From Microbispora hainanensis (GTDB lineage: Bacteria > Actinomycetota > Actinomycetes > Streptosporangiales > Streptosporangiaceae), in the NCBI RefSeq assembly GCF_006874475.1, contig NZ_VIRM01000024.1, positions 1 to 64,000 of the forward strand: 64,000 bases of DNA. Reading direction: 5' to 3'. Shown in pieces: positions 35,078-42,964 of the stretch. The notes under the pieces were generated by a model. That model was not told the DNA's origin, did no database searches, and saw nothing but the letters and a program-made list of their open reading frames with translations. Position 1 is the first letter of the stretch; each line of letters begins with the position of its first letter. The position numbers were made by a program, and so were the translations under genes.

Positions 35078-36258
35078 CGGCCGTCCGGCGGCTCGGGCGG
35101 CCGCGATGCCGTACGGCGCCGGGTGAGCAGGAGCGCGAGCGACCCGGCGGCCAGCCCCCAGAAGGCCGATCCGATGCCCGCGATGGACGTCGCCGAGGCG
35201 GTGACGACGAAGGTCACCGCCGCCGCCTCCCGCAGGTCCGGCCCGGTGAAGGCGGCGGCCAGCGAGGAGGCGAGGGCCGGGAGCAGCGCGAGCCCGGCCA
35301 CGGCGGTGACCAGCACCGGCGGTGAGGCCACGACGAGCGCGGTGGCGAAGGCGGCGCCCAGCCCCAGCGCGAGCTGCCCGGCGCCGAGGGCCAGGGTGGC
35401 GATCCAGCGGCGGGCCGGGTCGGGGTGGGCGTCGGGCCCGGCGGTCAGGGCGGCCGTGATGGCGGCGAGGTTGACGGCGTGCCCGCCGAACGGCGCGGCG
35501 GCCGTGCTGACGAGCCCGGTCGTCACCAGTGCGCCGCGCAGCGGCACGGAGTAGCCGTAGGTCGAGAGAACGGCCGCCCCGGGCACGTTCTGTCCCGCCA
35601 TGGTCACCAGGAACAGCGGCAGCGCGATGCCGACGAGGGCCGGCAGGGTCACGGCGGGCATCGTGAACACCGGGTCGGGGCGCAGGGACGCGGCCGGGAA
35701 CGCGGTGCCGCTGAGCGCGAGGGCGGCCACGGCCGCGACCAGCGCGCCGGGGATCGCCCACTGCCGGGCGTACCGCATCAGCACGGCCCAGGTCAGCGTG
35801 ACCGGCCCGGCCAGCAGCGGGACCTCGGCCATCGCGCGGAGCGGGGCGGTGCACAGCGGGACGAGGACGCCGGCGAGCATGGCCGCCGCGACGGGGCCGG
35901 GGATCGCGGCGACGCCGCGGGCCAGCCAGGGGACGATCCCGGCGAGCACGGTCAGCATCCCGCACACGGCGAAGGCCCCGACCGCCGCCGGGTAGCCGCC
36001 CTCCACGTGGCCGGTCGCGACGAGCAGCGCCGCGCCCGGCGTGGACCACGCGATCGCGACGGGCATCCGATAGCGGACGGACAGGACGGCGGCGGCGATC
36101 GCGATGCCTACGCACAGCGCGAGCAGGCCGGAGGCCGCCTGCCGGGAGTCGGCCCCGGCCGCCCGCAGGCCCGCGAGGACGATCGAGAACGCGCTGGCGT
36201 ATCCGACGACCGCGCTGACCAGGCCGGTGAGCACCGGCTGCAGTGTCCGCACCCGCAT
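34921..36258 (-). CDS. benE: Benzoate/H+ symporter family protein (BenE)
   Basis: A 445-residue membrane protein of the BenE family, with about 11-12 hydrophobic segments and the family motifs TPGAALL and LFLVTMAGQNVPG. It would move benzoate or a related aromatic acid across the membrane, which fits the aromatic-acid genes beside it. ATG start with GGGAGGGG 8 nt upstream. The last ~65 residues, after LALLLTRRR, are hydrophilic and are encoded opposite the CoA-ligase 3' end; they are not part of the normal family fold. The divergent regulator gene shares an 18-bp palindrome with it. Confidence 0.88.
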   Translation of the reverse strand: MRVRTLQPVLTGLVSAVVGYASAFSIVLAGLRAAGADSRQAASGLLALCVGIAIAAAVLSVRYRMPVAIAWSTPGAALLVATGHVEGGYPAAVGAFAVCGMLTVLAGIVPWLARGVAAIPGPVAAAMLAGVLVPLCTAPLRAMAEVPLLAGPVTLTWAVLMRYARQWAIPGALVAAVAALALSGTAFPAASLRPDPVFTMPAVTLPALVGIALPLFLVTMAGQNVPGAAVLSTYGYSVPLRGALVTTGLVSTAAAPFGGHAVNLAAITAALTAGPDAHPDPARRWIATLALGAGQLALGLGAAFATALVVASPPVLVTAVAGLALLPALASSLAAAFTGPDLREAAAVTFVVTASATSIAGIGSAFWGLAAGSLALLLTRRRTASRPPEPPDGRQGALSPARGIAAARRRLSGLPFGVSGTSSRTVTAAGTHSAPSRSPTSVRSE

Positions 36259-36285
36259 CGGCACCGCCCCTCCCAGGAACACGAC

Positions 36286-36303
36286 CGTTCCGTATACGGA
36301 ACG
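36286..36303. promoter_or_regulatory. 18-bp perfect palindrome between benE and the XRE regulator gene
   Basis: CGTTCCGTATACGGAACG, a perfect palindrome 27 bp before the benE start and 23 bp before the regulator start. It is the probable operator of the XRE-cupin protein, controlling both genes. Confidence 0.65.
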
Positions 36304-36326
36304 ATTTCCGGTGACACCATAGCCAG

Positions 36327-36944
36327 GTGGGTACAGATGGGACAAGCCGGATAGACCCGGCCATCGGGCGGCGGCTGCGCGGGCTCCGGGAGGCGCGCGG
36401 GCTGTCGCTGTCGGAGCTCGCCCGCAGGGCGGGGGTCGGCAAGGCCACCGTGTCAGGGCTCGAGCACGGAACACGCAACCCCACGCTGGAGACGATGTAC
36501 GCGATCGCGGCGGCGCTGTCGGTGCCGATGAGCGCGCTGACACTGGACCCCGGCGCCCCGGCCGGCGCCGCCTCGGCGGTGCGGGGCACGGCCGTCGTCT
36601 CCACCCTGCTGGAGGTGTTCAGGGAGCCGGGCGCGACCTACGAGCTGTTCCGCCTGCGGATCGTCGCCGGGGTCGAGCAGACCTCGCCCGCGCATCCGCC
36701 CGGGGTCACCGAGCACCTGTCGGTCGTCGCGGGGACGATCAGGACGGGCCCCGCCGCCGCGCCGCTGACCGCGGGCCCGGGGGAGCACGTCTCGTGGGCC
36801 GCGGACGTCCCCCACGTCTACGCGGCCCTCGGCGGCGAGGACGCGCACGCGATCCTCCTCATCCGCACCCCCCACGACACCCCGCACGACCCTCCGGCGG
36901 GGCCGCCGGGCCGGTCAGCGGGTGAGCAGGCGGCGCAGGCGTGA
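36327..36944 (+). CDS. XRE-family regulator with C-terminal cupin domain
   Basis: A 205-residue protein with an XRE helix-turn-helix at about residues 12-66 (LREARGLSLSELARRAGVGK, SGLEHGTRNPTLETMYAIAAAL) and a cupin sensor domain at about 110-185. Such proteins often repress a neighbouring transporter and respond to a small molecule. No ribosome site is visible before the GTG start, so it may be leaderless. Its last 30 bp overlap the convergent glycosyltransferase gene. Confidence 0.85.
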   Translation: MGTDGTSRIDPAIGRRLRGLREARGLSLSELARRAGVGKATVSGLEHGTRNPTLETMYAIAAALSVPMSALTLDPGAPAGAASAVRGTAVVSTLLEVFREPGATYELFRLRIVAGVEQTSPAHPPGVTEHLSVVAGTIRTGPAAAPLTAGPGEHVSWAADVPHVYAALGGEDAHAILLIRTPHDTPHDPPAGPPGRSAGEQAAQA

Positions 36945-38201
36945 GGTCGGCGGCGCGGGCGACTGCGCAAGTGGCTGAGCGGGCGGGGGAGGCGGAGGCT
37001 CGATCAGGCCGAGCGACTCCAGCCTGCGCTTCTTGAAATAGCGGGCCGGTCCGTGGGCGTCCACATAGGCCGCCGCGGTCTCGCGCAGGCCGGGGTGGGC
37101 CGTGCTCTGCATGCAGTAGCCCACGGCTCCCACCAGGGCGGTGAGGTCGGCGACGGGCGGCTCGGTGACCGTGCCGTCGGCCTCCAGCCGGGGCAGCGTG
37201 GCGTCCACGATCGTCGCAGGGATCCGGTTGCCGTTCTCGTACGGCGTGAGCCGTTCGAGCACGAGATCGGTGCCGGTGGCCGCGACCGGCAGGCCGAACA
37301 GCCGCCGCGCGGTCACCAGCGCGGTGGAGAAGCATCCGGCGACCAGCTCGGGGCGGTGCGCGGCGAAGCACGCCTCGGCGGGCGTCGCCTCGGGGGCCAC
37401 GAGCAGGTCGACGCCGAGCTCCGCGGCGAGCGGCCGCAGCTCGCGGGCGTGCCGCCGCCCGGCGGCGGGGTGCGGCTTGAACAGCACGGTCCGGTGGCCG
37501 CGGGCCGCGACGCCGCGCAGCACGCGCTCGTGCAGCGCGGCCTCCTCGGCGGCCGTGACCAGGCCGAGCGCGGACAGATACTGGCCGAGAACGACCGCCT
37601 CGGCGCGGGGCGCCGGCTGGGCCGCCGCCGCGACCCGGCGTGCCACGCTCGTGAACGACGCGTCCGCCAGGGCCTCGGCCGGCACCCCGTGCTCGGCCAG
37701 GAGCAGGGGCGCCAGGCCCGGGACGAGGTCGAGGTGGAGCAGGCGGGCGATCCGCCCGGCGATCTCCCGGGGCAGCGGGTCGCGGGTCGGCCCGTAGCTC
37801 ATGAGGCCGTCGGAGTAGACGGTGATCGGGCAGTCCTTGACCAGGCCCGCGAGCGTGCGCGCCGGGGGCACCGCGATCGACTCCAGGACCAGCTCGCCCG
37901 GCTCGCCGATCAGGTCGCGCAGCAGGCGGCCGAGCATGGGCGTCTCGATCGAGCGGGGTTTCCAGTCCGACGGGTGCAGCGGCGCGATGATCGCGTTCCA
38001 GGACAGGACGCGGTCGAACCGGTCGCGCAGCGCGGCGAACCCCGGAGCCTCGTCGAGCGCCGGGGTGACCTCCGGGATCGCCGCGTTGTCCGACACGAGG
38101 AGGACCCGGACGCCGTCGCCGAACCGCCCCTCGTCGATCGCCGCCGCGAGCGTCATCGCGCCGAACAGGGTGGAGGCGTAGAACAGCGTGGAGTCAGGCA
38201 C
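36915..38201 (-). CDS. Polysialyltransferase-family glycosyltransferase
   Basis: A 428-residue protein of the bacterial alpha-2,8-polysialyltransferase family. It has an N-terminal STLFGAMTLAAAID segment, VYSDGLMSYGPTRDP, the nucleotide-sugar motif FKPHPAAGRRHA and a GCFSTALVTARRLFG segment matching the HP and SS motifs of these enzymes. A Pro-rich tail of about 30 residues follows. The GTG start overlaps the GT2 stop by 8 bp, so it is the last gene of the operon neuAB-GT2-PST. It probably extends or caps a nonulosonate-containing surface glycan. Confidence 0.75.
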   Translation of the reverse strand: MPDSTLFYASTLFGAMTLAAAIDEGRFGDGVRVLLVSDNAAIPEVTPALDEAPGFAALRDRFDRVLSWNAIIAPLHPSDWKPRSIETPMLGRLLRDLIGEPGELVLESIAVPPARTLAGLVKDCPITVYSDGLMSYGPTRDPLPREIAGRIARLLHLDLVPGLAPLLLAEHGVPAEALADASFTSVARRVAAAAQPAPRAEAVVLGQYLSALGLVTAAEEAALHERVLRGVAARGHRTVLFKPHPAAGRRHARELRPLAAELGVDLLVAPEATPAEACFAAHRPELVAGCFSTALVTARRLFGLPVAATGTDLVLERLTPYENGNRIPATIVDATLPRLEADGTVTEPPVADLTALVGAVGYCMQSTAHPGLRETAAAYVDAHGPARYFKKRRLESLGLIEPPPPPPAQPLAQSPAPPTSRLRRLLTR

Positions 38202-39159
38202 CCGGACCTCCTGCCGGCTGGGGGTCCGGCAGGTAGGAGCCGAGCAGCGTGGCCCGCTCGGGCTCCAGCCCGCCGATCGCGGCGGTCAGCGTCTCGTGGG
38301 GCAGCCGGGCGAGCACCGCCCGCGCCCGCTCGTCGAACCGGGCGCGTACGGCCGGGGTGAACCGGCCGGCCAGCTCCACGTGGTGGGCGAGCAGCGCGCA
38401 CAGGTTGCGGGCGGCCTTCGGCAGGTAGCGCGGCCCGGCCTCGTCGAGCACCATCTCGTAGGCGTCGAAGAAGTGGAGCTGCCGCTCGTCGCCGATCCGA
38501 GTGAGCGAGGCCGCGAGCCCCCGCCGGTAGAACACCCCGGCGAGGGAGACCACGGCGTACGACCGGGCCAGGCGGTGCAGCCGCCAGATCCACGGGCGGT
38601 CCTCGGCGGTGTGCAGCCCGGGGGGGAAGGTCAGCAGGTCGTCCAGCTCCCGCCGGTAGATCCCCGCCCAGGCGTAGGGGTAGTCGACCATCGTCTTGTG
38701 GTCGACCGGCAGGATGCCGTCGCGCGGGTCCAGCACGACGCCGCGGCGGGGCTGCGGCGCCCGGTGCGTCTCCCGCCTGCGGCCCTCGACCTGGACGTGG
38801 TCCACGCGCACGAAGTCGCACCCGAGCCGGTCGATGGCGGCGACGAGGCGGGGCAGGTAGCCGGGCGCGAGCCAGTCGTCGGCGTCGAGGAAGGTGACGT
38901 AGCGGCCCGCGGCGAGCTTCAGCCCGGTGTTGCGGGCGCCGGCCAGCCCCAGCGGCACCGGGTTGCGGACGACCGTGAGCCCCGGCAGATCGCGCCGGAA
39001 GTCCTCTATGACCTCCGGCGTCGCGTCCGCCGAGCCGTCGTCCACGACGACGACCTCGGTCTCGAACTCGGGCGTCCGGTTGCGCACCAGCGACGTGAGG
39101 GCGTCGCCGAGGTACGCCTCGCCGTCCCGGACCGGCAGCACCACCGAGAGAGTGATCAT
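38194..39159 (-). CDS. Family 2 glycosyltransferase
   Basis: A 321-residue GT-A enzyme. The N-terminal sugar-nucleotide fold shows LSVVLPVRDGEAYLGDAL, VVVDDGSADAT, the DxD-type metal site FLDADDWLAPGY, and the acceptor-side AEDRPWIWRL. No membrane segment. ATG overlaps the stop of the trifunctional sialate gene (ATGA). It probably adds a sugar to the same glycan as the polysialyltransferase. Confidence 0.85.
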   Translation of the reverse strand: MITLSVVLPVRDGEAYLGDALTSLVRNRTPEFETEVVVVDDGSADATPEVIEDFRRDLPGLTVVRNPVPLGLAGARNTGLKLAAGRYVTFLDADDWLAPGYLPRLVAAIDRLGCDFVRVDHVQVEGRRRETHRAPQPRRGVVLDPRDGILPVDHKTMVDYPYAWAGIYRRELDDLLTFPPGLHTAEDRPWIWRLHRLARSYAVVSLAGVFYRRGLAASLTRIGDERQLHFFDAYEMVLDEAGPRYLPKAARNLCALLAHHVELAGRFTPAVRARFDERARAVLARLPHETLTAAIGGLEPERATLLGSYLPDPQPAGGPGA

Positions 39160-41222
39160 GCGGTGACGCGGCGCAGCCGGGCCCGCGGGGCCTCCTCGCC
39201 CGGGTAGACGCGCTTCACGCCGTCGCCGAGCGCGGTCTCGATGATGCGGATGTCGCGGACCAGGTGCTCCAGGCCGGTGGGCTCCAGCGAGGCGGCGTGG
39301 TCGGAGCCCCACATCGCCCGGTCGAGCGTGATGTGCCGCTCGACGGTCACCGCGCCCAGCGTCACGGCGGCGAGCGAGATCTGCAGCCCGCGCTCGTGCC
39401 CCGAGTAGCCGACCGGCACGCCGTACCGCTGCCCGAGCGTGGTGATCATGCGGAGGTTGGCCTCCTCCGGCGGGAGCGGGTAGGTGGAGGTGGCGTGCAT
39501 CATCACCAGGCGCTCGGTGCCGAGGATCTCCACCGCCGCGTCGATCTCCTCGATAGTGGACATGCCGGTGGACAGGATGACCGGCTTGCGGGTGGCGGCC
39601 AGCGCGCGCAGCAGTTCGTGGTCGGTCACCGAGGCCGAGGCCACCTTGTGCGCGACGACGTCCATCTCCTCCAGGAAGTCCACCGACGGCACGTCCCAGG
39701 GCGAGGCGAACCAGTCGATGCCGCGCTCCTCGCAATATTTGGCGATGTGGCGGTATTCGTCGGCGCCGAACTCGGTCCGGATCTTGTACTCCATGTAGGT
39801 CATCTGGCCCCACGGCGTCTGCCGGATCTGGTCGCGCTGTTCGAGCGGCACGCAGATCTCCGGGGTCCGCTTCTGGAACTTGACGGCCTGGCAGCCGGCG
39901 TCGGCGGCCACGTCGATCAGCTTGCGGGCGATGTCGACGTCGCCGTTGTGGTTGATGCCGATCTCGCCGATCACGTACACGGGCTGCCCGGGGCCGACCA
40001 GCGACCGGCCGATCCGCACGGGCCGCGGCTGCCCGAGGTAACCGGGTGCGGTGACGGGCGCGGGGGCGGTGACGGTCTCCAGCGCGGCGGCCGGGCGGGC
40101 CGCGAGCACCCGGTCGGACAGCTCGCGTACGGCTCCGGCGCCCCCGGGGGCCGACAGCACGACGCGGGCGGCGGCGCGCACCCGGGGGTGGGCGTCGGGC
40201 ACCGCGACCGGCCAGCCGGCGATCGCCATGCAGGACAGGTCGTTGACGTCGTTGCCGACGTACGCCACCCGCTCGGGGGCCAGGCCCTCGGCGGCCAGCC
40301 ACTCGCGCAGCGCGACGTCCTTGGCGCCGAGGCCCTGCACCACCGGCACGCCGAGCTTGGCGGCGCGGGCGGCGACGACCGGGTTGCGCTCGGTCGACAG
40401 CACGAGCACCTTCACGCCGGCCCGGCGCAGCAGCGCGATCCCCATCCCGTCGGAACGGCTGACCGCGACCATCTCCCGGCCGTCGGAGTCGACGAACGCG
40501 CGGTCGTCGGTGTGCACGCCGTCGAAGTCGGTGACGACGGCGTCCACGTCGATCGGCAGCGGCTCGTCCACGAACGGCGCGAGCGCCCGGGCGATCTCCA
40601 GGTCCTCCGGGGTGTCGATCTCGACCGCGTGCCCGGCGGGCACCGGCTGGACCGCGACCCTGCCGAAGAAACGGTGGCCCTGCTCGCGCAGGCCCTCCGT
40701 ACGCATGACGTAGAACGCGCCGGTCTCGCGGAAGTGGGGCTCGCGGTCCTGGCGGCGCGGGCGCACGGCCGGGTCGTGGTTCACGCCGTGGCCGGCGCCG
40801 GTCCAGACGAACTCGTAGGTCTCGGTGCCGGAGAAGACCGCGTCGGCCTCGCCGTCCAGCACCTTCGCGACGGCGGCGTCGAGGTCGCGGGGGTCGAGGA
40901 ACGCGCTGGTGCACTGGACGAGCACGACGATCTCGGGCGCCTCGCCGGCGAGCTCCGACAGGGCGTGCAGCACGGCGGACTCGCTGGAGGCGGCCGGGCC
41001 GCTGAGCTCGGCCGGCCGGCGCACGATCCGGGCGCCCGCGCTCCGCGCCACTTCGGCGATGCGGTCGTGGTCGGTGCTGACGACCACGTCGTCGACCAGT
41101 CCGGCGCGCAGACAGGCGTCCACCGCCCGGGCGACGAGCGGGACGCCGCCCACCTTCTCGAGGTTCTTCAGCGGGACGCCCACCGACCCTCCACGGGCGG
41201 GGACGACGGCCAGCACTCGCAC
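39156..41222 (-). CDS. Trifunctional NeuA-HAD-NeuB: CMP-sialate synthetase, phosphatase, sialate synthase
   Basis: A 688-residue fusion. Residues 1-220 are an acylneuraminate cytidylyltransferase (LAVVPARGGSVGVPLKNLE, LVQCTSAFLDP, GHAVEIDTPEDL). Residues about 225-390 are a KDO8P-phosphatase-like HAD domain (TDFDGVHTDD, VLSTERN, GAKDVALREW, YVGNDVNDLSCM). Residues about 405-688 are a NeuB-type synthase (VIGEIGINHNGDVD, VKFQKRTPE, STGMSTIEEID, GYSGHERG) that condenses PEP with a 2-acetamido sugar. The usual C-terminal SAF (antifreeze-like) domain of NeuB is missing: the protein stops after the TIM barrel. The start is GTG 41222, with GAGGAG 6 nt upstream. The HAD domain may dephosphorylate a 9-phosphate intermediate, as in animals. 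The sugar may be Neu5Ac or another nonulosonate. Confidence 0.88.
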   Translation of the reverse strand: MRVLAVVPARGGSVGVPLKNLEKVGGVPLVARAVDACLRAGLVDDVVVSTDHDRIAEVARSAGARIVRRPAELSGPAASSESAVLHALSELAGEAPEIVVLVQCTSAFLDPRDLDAAVAKVLDGEADAVFSGTETYEFVWTGAGHGVNHDPAVRPRRQDREPHFRETGAFYVMRTEGLREQGHRFFGRVAVQPVPAGHAVEIDTPEDLEIARALAPFVDEPLPIDVDAVVTDFDGVHTDDRAFVDSDGREMVAVSRSDGMGIALLRRAGVKVLVLSTERNPVVAARAAKLGVPVVQGLGAKDVALREWLAAEGLAPERVAYVGNDVNDLSCMAIAGWPVAVPDAHPRVRAAARVVLSAPGGAGAVRELSDRVLAARPAAALETVTAPAPVTAPGYLGQPRPVRIGRSLVGPGQPVYVIGEIGINHNGDVDIARKLIDVAADAGCQAVKFQKRTPEICVPLEQRDQIRQTPWGQMTYMEYKIRTEFGADEYRHIAKYCEERGIDWFASPWDVPSVDFLEEMDVVAHKVASASVTDHELLRALAATRKPVILSTGMSTIEEIDAAVEILGTERLVMMHATSTYPLPPEEANLRMITTLGQRYGVPVGYSGHERGLQISLAAVTLGAVTVERHITLDRAMWGSDHAASLEPTGLEHLVRDIRIIETALGDGVKRVYPGEEAPRARLRRVTA

Positions 41223-41337
41223 GAGTGACTCCTCTACCTGCGACAACGGGGACCCCAGGGGGCCGGGGTGTCCCGAAAACTAGCCAGCAGGTTCTCCCGC
41301 ACGGGGTTACTGGGCTGAACGACCAGGGGCGCGGTCC

Positions 41338-42831
41338 TTAACTTTGGGTGTCACCGGCCGGGTCGCCGCAGTCGCGGGTGCGATGGTCGGCGGCACGATA
41401 GTCGGCGGCGAGATCGCCGGCGTCCGGATCGTCCGCATCGAGATCGTCGGCGGGGAGGTTCGCGGCGCCGGCGCCGGGATCGTCCGGGGCGAGCGGCAGC
41501 GTGATCACGAAACGCACGCCGGGATCGCCGTCCGTGACGTCCTCCACGCGGATGGAGCCGCCGTGGGCCTCCACCACCTCACGGGCGATGGCCAGGCCGA
41601 GGCCCGTGCCGCCCCGGTCGCGGCTGCGTGCCGCGTCGGTGCGGTAGAACCGCTCGAAGATCCGCTCCCGGTCCGCCTCGGGGATCGGCAGGCCGTCGTT
41701 GCGCACGTACAGGACGGCCGCGTCCTCGGTGCACGCGACCCGCACGCAGACCACCGTCAGCGCGTGCCGCTCGGCGTTGTCGAGCAGGTTCGCCACCACC
41801 CGGGCGAGGTGGCGGCGCACACCCTTGACCGTCACCCCCGGGGTGTTGTGGAGGTGGATCGGCAGCCGTTCCGGCCGCCGTTCGATCTCGGTGACGACCA
41901 GATGGGACAGGTCCACCTCCTCCCGGGCGGTCTCGGGGACCGTCGGAATCCGCGCGAGCAGGAGCAGGTCGGCGACGATCGCCTCAAGGCGGTCGGTGTC
42001 GCGCAGCGCGGCGCACAGCGCCTCGGCGGTGTCCTCCGGGTGCAGCCGCGCGCCCTCCAGCTGGGCGCGTATGCCGGCGATGGGGGTGAGCAGTTCGTGC
42101 GAGGCGTCGGCGGCGAACTGCCGCTGCCGCTGGATCGTGGTGTCCAGCCGCGACAGCGCGTCGTTCGCGGCCTGGGCCAGCCGGGAGAACTCGTCGTCGC
42201 CGGGCGGCTCCGGCACCCGGCCGCCGGGATTTCGGTCGGTGATCTCGGCGAGCTCCGACCGGATCGCCTCCACCGGCCGCAGCGCGCGGCCCGTGACGTT
42301 GTAGGCCGTCCAGCCCGCGAGCGCGGTGAGCAGCAGGGCCGCCAGCAGCAGCGCCGGCAGCGTGACGGAGGTGTCGAGGATCCCCGGAGCCGCCCGGCCG
42401 GCGTAGACGAGGTCGGAGCCGGCCTCGGGGGAGACCCGCAGCACCGTGACGTAGAGGCAGTCGCGCCCCGCGGGGGAGCAGGCCGTCGTCTGGGTGACCT
42501 CGCGGTCGGGGGCCGGGCGTAACGGGCTGAGGCGAGGCAGGTGCCCGGCCGCCGAGCTCTCGGCGACGACCCGGCCGTCCGGCGCCGCCACCTCGATCAG
42601 GTCGATGTCGTTCCCGCCGGTGGGTATGGGATTGGGCAGGTGACCGTCGCGGATCTGCGCGGCGACGGACGTGGCGGTGTCCAGGCTCCGGTCCCAGATG
42701 CGGTCCGCGACCATGTCGCGGACGAGCACGTGCACCACGATCGCGAGCGGGATCAGCAGAATCGCCGCAGTCCCGGTGGCGAGGAGGGCCAGCCGGGCTC
42801 GCAGCGAAGGGGAGCGCCTGGGGAGGAGCAT
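41338..42831 (-). CDS. Sensor histidine kinase without adjacent response regulator
   Basis: A 497-residue kinase. Two membrane segments (about 13-38 and 155-178) flank an extracytoplasmic sensor with two cysteines (TACSPAGRDC). Then come a HAMP linker, the phosphoacceptor His245 (ADASHELLTPIAG) and the ATPase N, G1 and G2 boxes (NLLDNAERHA, YVRNDGLPIP, GGTGLGLAIA). The last 60 residues are an Asp-rich, repetitive tail. No response regulator lies next to it; both neighbours are enzymes. Signal unknown. Confidence 0.88.
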   Translation of the reverse strand: MLLPRRSPSLRARLALLATGTAAILLIPLAIVVHVLVRDMVADRIWDRSLDTATSVAAQIRDGHLPNPIPTGGNDIDLIEVAAPDGRVVAESSAAGHLPRLSPLRPAPDREVTQTTACSPAGRDCLYVTVLRVSPEAGSDLVYAGRAAPGILDTSVTLPALLLAALLLTALAGWTAYNVTGRALRPVEAIRSELAEITDRNPGGRVPEPPGDDEFSRLAQAANDALSRLDTTIQRQRQFAADASHELLTPIAGIRAQLEGARLHPEDTAEALCAALRDTDRLEAIVADLLLLARIPTVPETAREEVDLSHLVVTEIERRPERLPIHLHNTPGVTVKGVRRHLARVVANLLDNAERHALTVVCVRVACTEDAAVLYVRNDGLPIPEADRERIFERFYRTDAARSRDRGGTGLGLAIAREVVEAHGGSIRVEDVTDGDPGVRFVITLPLAPDDPGAGAANLPADDLDADDPDAGDLAADYRAADHRTRDCGDPAGDTQS

Positions 42832-42921
42832 TACCCGAGGCTACTCATGGTCATCCTTAGGGAAACTCGCGACAGCGGAAAGCTCGCCCCAAACTTGCCC
42901 AAAGTCTGACATTTGGTGCAA

Positions 42922-42945
42922 CCAGGCGCGGGTGTCCGCGCCTGG
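42922..42945 (-). terminator. Hairpin terminator after the amylopullulanase gene
   Basis: A perfect 10-bp stem (CCAGGCGCGG and complement) with a 4-nt loop, 20 bp beyond the stop. Confidence 0.75.
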
Positions 42946-42964
42946 CCGTACCCCCTGCGAGCCC

